Assembly (NCBI RefSeq): GCF_946482605.1
Contig: NZ_CAMLSE010000019.1
Location: 1-64,000 of the forward strand
DNA from: an uncultured Dyadobacter sp.
GTDB taxonomy: Bacteria > Bacteroidota > Bacteroidia > Cytophagales > Spirosomataceae
Direction: 5' to 3'
DNA: 64,000 nucleotides
Below are positions 52,831-60,996 of this stretch, piece by piece. The stretch's first letter is position 1. Every line of letters begins with the position of its first letter. The translations under genes and the position numbers were made by a program. The notes under the pieces are model-generated. The model was not told the DNA's origin. It worked only from the letters and a program-made list of their open reading frames with translations, and searched no databases.

Positions 52831-54029
52831 TCACGCCTTACGGACACCTTACCTATTGCAGCAATATCCATCCCGGTGAAAAATGGGAAGACCATTTCCG
52901 GTCGCTGCGCGAGAGCATTCCTTACATCCGTCAGCAACTTGCTCCTGGAAAGCCATTTGGCCTCGGACTGCGTGTGGCCAATGAAGCGTCGATCGAGCTG
53001 AGCAAGCCGGAAGTGCTGGCCGAGTTCAAAAACTGGCTCGACGAGCAAAATGTATATGTGTTTGTGATTAATGGCTTTCCTTACGGCGGCTTCCACAACA
53101 CCCGCGTGAAGGACGACGTGCACACACCCGACTGGACCACCGTCGACCGCCTCGCTTATACCAAACGTCTTTTCAATATCCTGGCCGCATTGCTGCCTGC
53201 TGAAATGCACGGAGGCGTTTCAACTCCTCCATTGTCTTATCGGCTTTGGTGGAAAACCGAAGCGGACAAGTTGAAAGCCACTGAAACGGCTACCGATCAC
53301 ATCCTCGAACTGCTCGACGAGCTGATCCGCATTGAAAAAGAAACCGGCAAGTTCCTGCATTTGGATATCGAGCCTGAGCCGGACGGCATTCTCGACAACA
53401 CCGAAGATTTTGTAACCTGGTATACCAATCTCCTGCTTCCGAAAGGCACCATTTATTTGGTAGAAAAATATGGAATTGATGGTAACGAAGCTCAGGCGCT
53501 CATTTTGAAGCATATTCAATTGTGTTATGATATTTGCCACGCCGCTGTCGGATTTGAAAAACCGGAAGACATTCTCGATTCTCTGAACGAGTTCGGCATT
53601 AAAGTCGGCCGCATTCAGGTCAGCTCGGCCTTGAAAGTGAATTACAACACTGAAAAAGAGATCAAACGCAAGGCCATCGAAACATTCGACGAGCCTGTTT
53701 ACCTGCACCAGGTAGTAGCCCGCCACGACGACGGTCATTTCACGCATTACCCGGATTTGACCGAGGCTTTGACGGACTGGAACGAAACCCACGAGGAATG
53801 GCGCGTGCATTTCCACGTTCCGCTGTTTGTAAATACCTACGGCGCACTCGATTCGACACAGGGCGATATTGTGCAAACACTCGCATTGCAAAAAGAGAAT
53901 CCATTCTCGGCGTATCTGGAAGTCGAAACCTACACCTGGGGTGTGCTGCCCGAGGATATGCAGAAACCCATTGGCGAGTCCATCGTACGCGAGCTCGAAT
54001 GGGTGAAGAAAGTCCTGAATTATGAATAA
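52827..54029 (+). CDS. eboE: EboE, TIM-barrel metabolite traffic protein
   Basis: A 400-residue cytosolic TIM-barrel protein related to xylose isomerase-like epimerases. It starts with the family signature TPYGHLTYCSNIHPGE and holds possible metal ligands in LHLDIEPEPDG (Glu), YDICHAA (His) and WRVHFHVPLF (His). It was named a metabolite traffic protein because cyanobacterial ebo mutants fail to move the scytonemin monomer to the periplasm; its own reaction is unknown. Four-base overlap with eboD and eight-base overlap with eboF show tight coupling. Confidence 0.92.
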   Translation: MITPYGHLTYCSNIHPGEKWEDHFRSLRESIPYIRQQLAPGKPFGLGLRVANEASIELSKPEVLAEFKNWLDEQNVYVFVINGFPYGGFHNTRVKDDVHTPDWTTVDRLAYTKRLFNILAALLPAEMHGGVSTPPLSYRLWWKTEADKLKATETATDHILELLDELIRIEKETGKFLHLDIEPEPDGILDNTEDFVTWYTNLLLPKGTIYLVEKYGIDGNEAQALILKHIQLCYDICHAAVGFEKPEDILDSLNEFGIKVGRIQVSSALKVNYNTEKEIKRKAIETFDEPVYLHQVVARHDDGHFTHYPDLTEALTDWNETHEEWRVHFHVPLFVNTYGALDSTQGDIVQTLALQKENPFSAYLEVETYTWGVLPEDMQKPIGESIVRELEWVKKVLNYE

Positions 54030-55386
54030 AACCGTAGTTATAGATATTGTAGGCCTAAGCGCCAACCTGATCGGCGAGCATACGCCGTTTTTGAATGCTT
54101 ACGTCAAAAAGCGGCATTTGACACCCATCAAGCCGGTCCTTCCCGCTGTTACTACCACTTCCCAAAGTACTTATATAACCGGGAAATGGCCTGCCGAGAA
54201 CGGCATCGTTGGCAATGGCTGGTATGATCGTGAGGATTCGGAAGTGAAGTTCTGGAAACAATCGAACAAGCTCGTGCAGGGTGATAAGATTTGGGATAAT
54301 GCGAGAAAGGCCGACCCGAGTTTTACGGTTTCAAAAATGTTCTGGTGGTATAATATGTACTCCACCGCCGATTGGTCGGTGACGCCGCGCCCCCAATATC
54401 ACGCCGATGGCGTGAAGGCACCCGATTGCTATGCCTACCCGCCCGAGCTGCGTAACGAATTGCAGGCCGAACTCGGCCAGTTCCCGCTTTTCAATTTCTG
54501 GGGACCTAATGCAAATATCAAATCCACCCGCTGGATCGCCGATGCCTCGATGTCTGTCGAAAAAAGGCATAACCCGACACTGACGCTTATTTACCTGCCG
54601 CATCTGGATTATTGTTTGCAAAAATTCGGTCCGGATTTTGCCAGGATCAGCAAGGAGCTGAATGAGATTGATGAGGTGGTTAAAGACCTCATTCAATTCT
54701 ACGAGGCAAGGAATGCAAAGATCATCCTGCTTTCTGAATATGGCATTAACCCGGTAAACAACCCGATCCATATCAATCGCATTCTCCGCAATGAAGGCCT
54801 GATTTCGGTGCGCAACGAACGCTGGTATGAGTTGCTGGATGCCGGTGTTTCCAAAGCATTTGCCGTTTCCGATCACCAGATTGCCCACGTTTACCTGAAT
54901 GACCCTTCCGTAAAAGAGCGGGTCATGCAGGTTTTGAAGAAAACACCGGGCATTGACCTTGTGCTTGACAAAGAAGCGCAAAAGGATTACCACATCGATC
55001 ACCCCCGCTCGGGTGACATTGTGGTCGTTGCGAAGCCGGATAGCTGGTTTACCTACTACTATTGGCTCGACGACGCAAAGGCACCCGACTATGCGCATTT
55101 GGTCGACATTCACCGCAAGCCCGGTTACGACCCCGTGGAAATGTTCATGGATCCGAAAAACCCATTGATCAAACTGCGTGCCGGTTACAAACTGGCCCGG
55201 AAGCTACTTGGTTTCAGGTATTTAATGGACGTCATTCCGCTGGATGCCACGTTGGTCAAAGGCTCGCACGGAGGCATTAACATTCCCAAAGAATACTACC
55301 CGATCATCATCACCGATCAGGCTGCTGAAAAGTCTGAACTGGAAGCGGTGGACGTCTACGATGTGATCTGGAAACACCTGATTTAA
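54022..55386 (+). CDS. eboF: EboF, nucleotide pyrophosphatase/alkaline-phosphatase-like protein
   Basis: A 454-residue member of the alkaline phosphatase superfamily (type I phosphodiesterase/nucleotide pyrophosphatase). Expected features are the first metal Asp in VVIDIVGL (residue 8), the nucleophile Thr in AVTTTSQSTYITG (about 42-45), LPHLDY (Asp/His), and late His residues in VKGSHGGINI. It has no signal peptide, unlike most family members, so it works in the cytosol, probably splitting a phosphodiester or nucleotide-linked intermediate made by EboD. It is the last gene of the cluster; no terminator is obvious. Confidence 0.9.
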   Translation: MNKTVVIDIVGLSANLIGEHTPFLNAYVKKRHLTPIKPVLPAVTTTSQSTYITGKWPAENGIVGNGWYDREDSEVKFWKQSNKLVQGDKIWDNARKADPSFTVSKMFWWYNMYSTADWSVTPRPQYHADGVKAPDCYAYPPELRNELQAELGQFPLFNFWGPNANIKSTRWIADASMSVEKRHNPTLTLIYLPHLDYCLQKFGPDFARISKELNEIDEVVKDLIQFYEARNAKIILLSEYGINPVNNPIHINRILRNEGLISVRNERWYELLDAGVSKAFAVSDHQIAHVYLNDPSVKERVMQVLKKTPGIDLVLDKEAQKDYHIDHPRSGDIVVVAKPDSWFTYYYWLDDAKAPDYAHLVDIHRKPGYDPVEMFMDPKNPLIKLRAGYKLARKLLGFRYLMDVIPLDATLVKGSHGGINIPKEYYPIIITDQAAEKSELEAVDVYDVIWKHLI

Positions 55387-55446
55387 AATCCATTCTAAAA
55401 ACAAATAGGCTTTCATGACGTTGTTCTAGAAACTTACTACGACCTC

Positions 55447-56634
55447 ATGAAAGCCATACTTCGCCTGACGCTCGTTCCACTGGCGTTTGCCATTGCATTA
55501 ACCGCCTGCAAATCCGACGATCCGGACGTACCTGTTGATCGTTTCCCCGAAAATTCCATCGATTCCAAAGACATTTTCCCCGCATTGACATTCAGCCAAC
55601 CGGTTGACCTCGTGCAAGCGCCGGGCGATAGCAGCCAGTTCTTCGTCGTCGAGCAGGGCGGGGTGATCAAAGTGTTTTCAAATACTGAAAATGTTTCCGC
55701 CAGCGCTATATTCCTGGACATCAAAAGCAAAGTACGGTCAGGTGGCGAGCGTGGGTTACTAGGCATTGCGTTTCATCCTGATTTTAAAACCAACGGCCAT
55801 TTCTTCGTCAATTATACATCCGGCACACCGCTGAAAACAGTCATAGTACGCTACAAAGCCACCAGTACCACGCAAGCCGATCCGGCGAGCGAAGCGGTAT
55901 TGTTTACATTCGATCAGCCTTTCGATAACCACAATGGCGGCTCAATCCAGTTCGGGAAAGATGGCTATCTCTACATTGCGACGGGCGACGGTGGCAGTGG
56001 CGGCGATCCTCGGAACAATGCACAAAATCTGAAAAGTCATTTAGGCAAAATACTGCGGGTAGACGTGAATGGTACTGGCAAAGGCAACTACGGGATCCCC
56101 GCCGACAACCCTTATGCCACTGGTACCACCGGTAATCTGCCCGAAATCTACGCTTACGGCCTTCGTAACCCGTGGCGCATCAGCTTCGATACCGGGAGCG
56201 GCAAACTGTTCGCCGGTGACGTCGGTCAGAATGAGCGCGAGGAGATAGATATCATCACCAAAGGCGGCAATTACGGTTGGCGCATCAAAGAGGGGATCGA
56301 TTGCTACAATCCCTCTTCCAATTGTAACACACAAGGACTTATTGAACCGGTACACGACTACAACCAGGACAATGGCGACCGTTCCATTACCGGCGGCTAT
56401 GTGTACCGCGGATCGGCCGTTCCAGCGCTCGCCGGCAAGTACATTTACGGTGATTACGTCAGCGGGCGTATCTGGGCGCTTGAACTCGACGGTGACACCC
56501 GCAAAAGCAATACACTGATCATGGAAGGCAAAGGTAACATCTCTTCTTTCGGGCAGGATATCAAGGGTGAAGTGTATTATCTGAACTATGGAGCAGGCAA
56601 AGTGATGAAGGTCGTTAACGGAAATTTAAATTGA
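55447..56634 (+). CDS. PQQ-dependent aldose sugar dehydrogenase-like lipoprotein
   Basis: A 395-residue six-bladed propeller of the soluble glucose dehydrogenase (YliI/HHIP) type. The N-terminus is a lipoprotein signal (lipobox LTACKS, about residue 20). Family blocks are GERGLLGIAFHPDF, DNHNGGSIQFGKDGYLYIATGDGG, GLRNPWRISFD and GDVGQNEREEIDII, which hold the catalytic His/Arg and calcium-binding residues. It may oxidise sugars with PQQ. It lies 60 bases after eboF on the same strand; functional linkage to ebo is unknown. It is distinct from the member at 25195-26457. Confidence 0.88.
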   Translation: MKAILRLTLVPLAFAIALTACKSDDPDVPVDRFPENSIDSKDIFPALTFSQPVDLVQAPGDSSQFFVVEQGGVIKVFSNTENVSASAIFLDIKSKVRSGGERGLLGIAFHPDFKTNGHFFVNYTSGTPLKTVIVRYKATSTTQADPASEAVLFTFDQPFDNHNGGSIQFGKDGYLYIATGDGGSGGDPRNNAQNLKSHLGKILRVDVNGTGKGNYGIPADNPYATGTTGNLPEIYAYGLRNPWRISFDTGSGKLFAGDVGQNEREEIDIITKGGNYGWRIKEGIDCYNPSSNCNTQGLIEPVHDYNQDNGDRSITGGYVYRGSAVPALAGKYIYGDYVSGRIWALELDGDTRKSNTLIMEGKGNISSFGQDIKGEVYYLNYGAGKVMKVVNGNLN

Positions 56635-56660
56635 AAAATTAACCGGTCGTCCTATCTTTG
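56631..56660 (+). promoter_or_regulatory. Textbook Bacteroidota promoter for the carboxynorspermidine dehydrogenase gene
   Basis: TTG (56631-56633), exactly 19 bases, TATCTTTG (56653-56660), full match to the consensus. The leader to the ATG at 56683 is about 15 bases. The TTG overlaps the stop codon of the preceding gene. Confidence 0.8.
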
Positions 56661-56682
56661 CCGGAAATTTAAACCTATTAAA

Positions 56683-57894
56683 ATGTCCAAGGTTCTTATC
56701 ATTGGCGCAGGAGGTGTCGGAAGCGTGGTGGCACACAAATGCGCATTGAACAGCAATGTTTTCACCGAAATAATGCTCGCCAGCCGCACCAAGGCGAAAT
56801 GTGATAAAATAGCAGCCGAAATCAAGGAAATGCACGGCGTGGAGATCCAGACCGCACAGGTGGATGCCGACATCGTGGCCGAAACGGTGCTGCTGATCAA
56901 GCGTTTTCAACCTAAAGTGCTCATCAATGTGGCGCTGCCTTACCAGGATCTGACGATCATGGATGCTTGCCTTGAAACCGGCGTGCATTACCTAGATACC
57001 GCCAATTATGAACCAAAAGACGTCGCGAAATTCGAATACAGCTGGCAGTGGGCTTACCAGGAGCGCTTCAAAGAGGCAGGACTGATGGCCGTTTTGGGTT
57101 GTGGCTTCGACCCGGGTGCTACGCAGGTTTTCACCGCTCACGCCGCGAAGCACCATTTCGACGAAATGCATTACCTGGACATTATCGACTGTAATGCAGG
57201 CGATCACGGAAAGGCATTCGCGACCAACTTCAACCCTGAGATCAACATCCGCGAGATCACCCAGCCAGGCCGCTACTGGGAAAACGGTGAATGGGTCGAA
57301 ATCCCCGCGATGTCCATTCATAAACCGATCGATTACCCGGGTATCGGGCCGAAAGAGAGCTACGTCCTTTACCACGAAGAACTCGAATCGCTCGTAAAAA
57401 ACTTCCCTACCCTGAAACGCGCACGCTTCTGGATGACGTTCGGCCAGGCTTACATTACGCATTTGAATGTGCTGGAAAATGTGGGTATGACGAGCATTAA
57501 GCCTATCAAGTTCAACGGTATCGACATCGTTCCCCTTGAATTCCTGAAAGCAGTACTTCCTGCGCCTGATTCTCTGGGTGAGAACTACTCAGGTCAAACG
57601 TCCATCGGCTGCCAGATCAAGGGCATCAAAGATGGTGTGGAAAGAACTTACTATGTTTGGAACAATTGCGACCATGCGGAATGCTACCGCGAGGTGCGTG
57701 CGCAAGCTGTAAGCTATACCACCGGCGTTCCGGCGATGATCGGCGCGATGCTGATGCTCACCAACGACGAGTGGATGAAGCCAGGCGTATATAATGTGGA
57801 AGAATTGAATCCCGATCCTTTTATGCAGCTGCTGAACGTGCACGGCTTGCCGTGGCACGAAGCGGTAGATATTGCGCTTCCGCACGAATATTGA
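56683..57894 (+). CDS. Carboxynorspermidine dehydrogenase-type (saccharopine dehydrogenase family)
   Basis: A 403-residue cytosolic enzyme with an N-terminal Rossmann domain (KVLIIGAGGVGSVVAHKCA, residues 3-21) and a catalytic domain with GCGFDPGATQVFTAHAAKHHF and VYVWNNCDHAECYREVRAQAVSYTTG-like features around 320-345. It resembles the bacterial carboxy(nor)spermidine dehydrogenases that join aspartate semialdehyde to a diamine with NADPH in the alternative spermidine pathway. The partner decarboxylase (NspC-type) is not in the window. It has its own strong promoter and a perfect terminator, so it forms a single-gene unit. Confidence 0.88.
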   Translation: MSKVLIIGAGGVGSVVAHKCALNSNVFTEIMLASRTKAKCDKIAAEIKEMHGVEIQTAQVDADIVAETVLLIKRFQPKVLINVALPYQDLTIMDACLETGVHYLDTANYEPKDVAKFEYSWQWAYQERFKEAGLMAVLGCGFDPGATQVFTAHAAKHHFDEMHYLDIIDCNAGDHGKAFATNFNPEINIREITQPGRYWENGEWVEIPAMSIHKPIDYPGIGPKESYVLYHEELESLVKNFPTLKRARFWMTFGQAYITHLNVLENVGMTSIKPIKFNGIDIVPLEFLKAVLPAPDSLGENYSGQTSIGCQIKGIKDGVERTYYVWNNCDHAECYREVRAQAVSYTTGVPAMIGAMLMLTNDEWMKPGVYNVEELNPDPFMQLLNVHGLPWHEAVDIALPHEY

Positions 57895-57897
57895 TAC

Positions 57898-57933
57898 AAA
57901 GAAAAAGGCGGTTTCGAAACCGCCTTTTTCTTT
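57898..57933. terminator. Perfect 36-base palindromic bidirectional terminator
   Basis: An uninterrupted 18-base inverted repeat (AAAGAAAAAGGCGG arm, TCGA loop) with A and T tracts at both ends. It lies between the convergent carboxynorspermidine dehydrogenase and folB genes and should stop both. The folB stop codon lies in its T tract. Confidence 0.92.
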
Positions 57934-58282
57934 AACCTTCCATCGTGATCACCGCCCGGGTGCAGACCCCTCCTATCGGCGGGTTAAACTTAGATACCTT
58001 CACCGTCACTTTTTCCACCAAAGGATAATGCTCGCGTATTTTTTCGATCACATTAAATCCTATGTGTTCCAGTAACTTCGCGGGCTCCCGCATCACGGTG
58101 GCCGTAAGCTGGTAAAGCGTCTCATAATTGACCGTTTCGCTCAGCTTGTCGTGTTGCGCTGCCTGGTAAAAGTCGGTGGATATGATAATGTCCAGGGCAT
58201 ACTTGTTACCAATGCGCTGCTCTTCTGGATAATAACCGTGGTATGCAAAAAACTCAAGTCCTTCGAGGCTGATCGTTCCCAA
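57932..58282 (-). CDS. folB: Dihydroneopterin aldolase (FolB)
   Basis: A 116-residue enzyme that converts dihydroneopterin to 6-hydroxymethyldihydropterin in folate synthesis. The FolB plan is clear: SLEGLEFFAYHGYYPEEQ at the N-terminus (substrate Tyr/His), SETVNYETLYQL in the middle, LLEHIGFNVIEKI, and VKVSKFNPPI (catalytic Lys region). The start is a TTG at 58282, forced by an in-frame TGA two codons upstream and no nearby ATG. It lies nine bases after the DivIVA gene, so it is probably co-transcribed with it. It works as a cytosolic oligomer. Confidence 0.92.
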   Translation of the reverse strand: MGTISLEGLEFFAYHGYYPEEQRIGNKYALDIIISTDFYQAAQHDKLSETVNYETLYQLTATVMREPAKLLEHIGFNVIEKIREHYPLVEKVTVKVSKFNPPIGGVCTRAVITMEG

Positions 58283-58291
58283 TGTTCAAGA

Positions 58292-59299
58292 TCAAATTTG
58301 GTCAAAAAATGAACCGCCACCGGATTTCTTAGGCTGGGCGCTTTCTCTCGGCCTGTTGATCCCCGTAGTCGAATCCCGCGCCTTTTCAGCGACTTTGTGC
58401 ATTTCGGCCAAAGCCTCCGAGGCTTCGTCCGCAGCACTTTTGGTCGTCTCTCTGAACTTGTTATACTGAACGGGTTCTTCCTGAACAGGTTCAGGTTCGG
58501 AAGCAAGCACGGGCTCTGGCTCAGGTGCTGTCGCTGCTACCTGCTCAGGCTCCGGATTAACTTCGGGCAGAATTTCCTCCTCCTCTACAACCAACTCCTC
58601 TTCGCTATCCACTACCTCAAATGCTACTTCCGGTTTATCATCGGTCAAAACCACGGTCACTTCGGGCTCTGCAACCGTCTCTTCTATCTTCACCGGCGCC
58701 TGATAGAGTATCTTTTTGGGAATCTCGATCTCCGCTACATGCTTTTTGATCTCCTCCATCTTGTTCAGAACCGATTCCTTATCGTACTTCTGCTCGAATC
58801 GTTCTACTGTTTCCAGCGCACTATTTGCAAGAGAGCTCAACTGGACGATCAGGTTGTCGCGGAAGTTTTCGATGGCACGGAAATCCCGCTCCTGGATCTT
58901 AACCTCACCGGCAAAATCCTCCCTGAATTTTGTGAGACGGTCTTCTGTCTGGCGGATGATCTGACTGGTGCGCTGCTCTGCTTCCTCTACCAGATCATTT
59001 GCTGCAACCCTGGATTCCTCTATTCTTTTTTCAGCTGCTTCGTTGGCCTCTTTTTCGATTAATTTACTGGTATCTTCGGCTGCTTTTAAGGTCCTGAATA
59101 AGGTTGATTCTATATCTTTCAGCTTGCTCAACTCCTTCTCTGCATATTCCAGCTGCATCTTCAGCAAGCTATTTTCGCTTGAAAACCGCTCCCATTCCTG
59201 AGACAAAGAATTCAGGAAAGCATCTACTTCGTCCGGATCGTAACCTCTGAAAATCTTTTCAAAAGTATGCTTGCGTATGTCTATAGCGGATATTTTCAT
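58292..59299 (-). CDS. DivIVA-domain protein with acidic Pro/Glu-rich tail
   Basis: A 335-residue protein. Residues 1-60 are the DivIVA lipid-binding domain (MKISAIDIRKHTFEKIFRGYDPDEVDAFL). Residues about 60-210 are a long coiled coil rich in Glu/Lys/Ala. Residues about 210-290 are a very acidic, Pro/Glu/Val-rich, probably disordered linker, and the C-terminus ends in a Gly/Ser/Lys segment. DivIVA proteins bind curved membranes and organise division or pole growth. In Bacteroidota the function is little known. It precedes folB on one transcript. Confidence 0.88.
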   Translation of the reverse strand: MKISAIDIRKHTFEKIFRGYDPDEVDAFLNSLSQEWERFSSENSLLKMQLEYAEKELSKLKDIESTLFRTLKAAEDTSKLIEKEANEAAEKRIEESRVAANDLVEEAEQRTSQIIRQTEDRLTKFREDFAGEVKIQERDFRAIENFRDNLIVQLSSLANSALETVERFEQKYDKESVLNKMEEIKKHVAEIEIPKKILYQAPVKIEETVAEPEVTVVLTDDKPEVAFEVVDSEEELVVEEEEILPEVNPEPEQVAATAPEPEPVLASEPEPVQEEPVQYNKFRETTKSAADEASEALAEMHKVAEKARDSTTGINRPRESAQPKKSGGGSFFDQI

Positions 59300-59406
59300 G
59301 ATGCATTCTATGCTTTGATGCCTAGTTAAAAACGGTCGTGTAAGTTAAAGATATAAGATTCATTTTTCAAAGTATTTGCCAACATTACCATATTATAAGT
59401 ATTCAG

Positions 59407-60306
59407 TCAGGAAACCTCCCAAACGGATATCATACGGTCGTCGCTGCATGAAATCAGCTGATTTTCAAAGCCCGCCCAGAGCAGTTTGTTGACCGACGTT
59501 CCGTGCCCGGCGTGACGCGCTCTGTCTATTATTTTTTTTAGCTTAAATGTGGCTGCATCCCAGACTTTTATGGATTTGTCCATGCTGCAGGTAGCGAAGA
59601 GGGAGCGATCAGGGCTGAATGTAATATCGTTGATCGCATACATGTGCGCAGGTATGTCGCTGACGATGCCATATGCATCATTGACGTCCCATATTTTCAG
59701 GTGCGCATCCCGGCCAGTCGTTAACAGGTATTTACCGTCCGGTGAATACTTAACGGAAAAGACTGAATTTGAATGTGCATGGATCGTCTTTTTTAATTTA
59801 AAGCCTTCGAGATCGAAGACATGGACATTGCAATCGCTGTCGCCCGTCGCGAATTCATTAGTACCCGGATTAATGGCAATGCTGCGTACGCTCTTCCCGG
59901 CGAGCTTGATATGTTTCTGCACGCTAAACGACGGTACGTCCACCACCGCCACAACCCCATCACCCAATGCAACAAATGCGCTATCACCGTAAAACTGAAT
60001 GTCGAAGATGGCTGCGCTGGTGATTTTAGAAGTTTTGCTGATCCGGTTTTCAACGATATCCAGCACCTGCAAACCTTCATAATTCTGGCCGATCCAGAGT
60101 GATTTCGTATCTGCGTGCAGCGCGAGGGCATATACTGAAGCACCTGCACGTGCCACAAGGTTTCCCAGATCCGGCCTGTTAAGATCCCATTGAATCACAA
60201 ACCCGTCGGCCCCCGCCGAATAGAATCCGTTACCGGTCAGATCTGAAATAATTGTATAAACACTGTCCCGATGACCGGAAAAAGTATCTACTTTGCGAAT
60301 ATTCAT
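59407..60306 (-). CDS. WD40-repeat protein
   Basis: A 299-residue protein made almost entirely of WD40 repeats (about seven blades). Clear repeats end in YLLTTGRDAHLKIWDVND, SLFATCSMDKSIKVWDAA and QLISCSDDRMISVWEVS; earlier ones are degenerate (GFVIQWDL). It has no signal peptide, so it is a cytosolic scaffold for protein contacts, and the partner is unknown. WD40 proteins of this compact type occur in Cytophagales next to housekeeping genes. It is divergent from the phosphopantetheinyl transferase gene. Confidence 0.87.
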   Translation of the reverse strand: MNIRKVDTFSGHRDSVYTIISDLTGNGFYSAGADGFVIQWDLNRPDLGNLVARAGASVYALALHADTKSLWIGQNYEGLQVLDIVENRISKTSKITSAAIFDIQFYGDSAFVALGDGVVAVVDVPSFSVQKHIKLAGKSVRSIAINPGTNEFATGDSDCNVHVFDLEGFKLKKTIHAHSNSVFSVKYSPDGKYLLTTGRDAHLKIWDVNDAYGIVSDIPAHMYAINDITFSPDRSLFATCSMDKSIKVWDAATFKLKKIIDRARHAGHGTSVNKLLWAGFENQLISCSDDRMISVWEVS

Positions 60307-60311
60307 CTTGT

Positions 60312-60319
60312 TAGTTTTG
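60312..60319 (+). promoter_or_regulatory. Candidate -7 element for the phosphopantetheinyl transferase gene
   Basis: TAGTTTTG matches TAnnTTTG, with a TTG 16 bases upstream inside the start of the divergent WD40 gene and the ATG 47 bases downstream. The spacer is short, so this is tentative. Confidence 0.35.
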
Positions 60320-60365
60320 TCCCGAAACTGAAATACTTAAAATAGTAATTGTAAACAGAATTCCC

Positions 60366-60995
60366 ATGCCCCTCGTTCATTCCGAAAAGATTGAAGAAAC
60401 CAGCACGCTGTTACTTTGGAAACTGACGGAAACCGAAGCGGAACTGCAAAACAACCTGGGCAATGGCTTTAATCAGGAGGAGTTGGACCAGATTTCCCAT
60501 CCCCAGAAGAAGCGTGAATGGCTCGCCAGCAGGATGTTGATCAAGACATTGGCCGAGCAGTTCGGTATCAATTATGTAGGCATTCACAAAGACGAGCACG
60601 GCAAGGCATTCCTGATCGACAATGATTCCCATATATCCATCACGCATACCTTTGAATTTGTTGCGGTAGCCATCAATCCGGCAGCAGCAATCGGCATTGA
60701 TATGGAAAAGATGGATGCAAAACTCCAGAGAACTTCACGGAAATATCTGTCCCCTCCCGAATTCGATCACGCAGCCGGCGAAATGGAGCCACTTTGCATG
60801 TACTGGTGTGCAAAAGAAGCTCTGTATAAATTGTATGGCAAGAAAAAGATCAGTTTCAGGGACTCCATTTACATTGAACCCTTTCGAAACGAAGATTCGT
60901 TACTCCAGGGCAAACTGACGGACGAGACGCTGGTCGTGCACTCCAACATCCATGTCAGATGGTTTGATGGCCACTGCCTGGCCATCTCCCTTTAG
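60366..60995 (+). CDS. 4'-phosphopantetheinyl transferase (Sfp/AcpS superfamily)
   Basis: A 209-residue enzyme that attaches the phosphopantetheine arm of CoA to carrier proteins. The Mg2+/CoA motifs are IGIDMEKMD (Asp and Glu, about residue 115) and WCAKEALYKLYG (Lys/Glu, about 148-160). HPQKKREWLASRMLIKTL matches the N-terminal half. It is longer than AcpS and shorter than Sfp, the usual size for Bacteroidota. It may serve the fatty-acid carrier or a secondary carrier protein. No polyketide or peptide synthase genes are nearby. It nearly touches the convergent SirB1-type gene. Confidence 0.9.
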   Translation: MPLVHSEKIEETSTLLLWKLTETEAELQNNLGNGFNQEELDQISHPQKKREWLASRMLIKTLAEQFGINYVGIHKDEHGKAFLIDNDSHISITHTFEFVAVAINPAAAIGIDMEKMDAKLQRTSRKYLSPPEFDHAAGEMEPLCMYWCAKEALYKLYGKKKISFRDSIYIEPFRNEDSLLQGKLTDETLVVHSNIHVRWFDGHCLAISL

Positions 60996-60996
60996 A

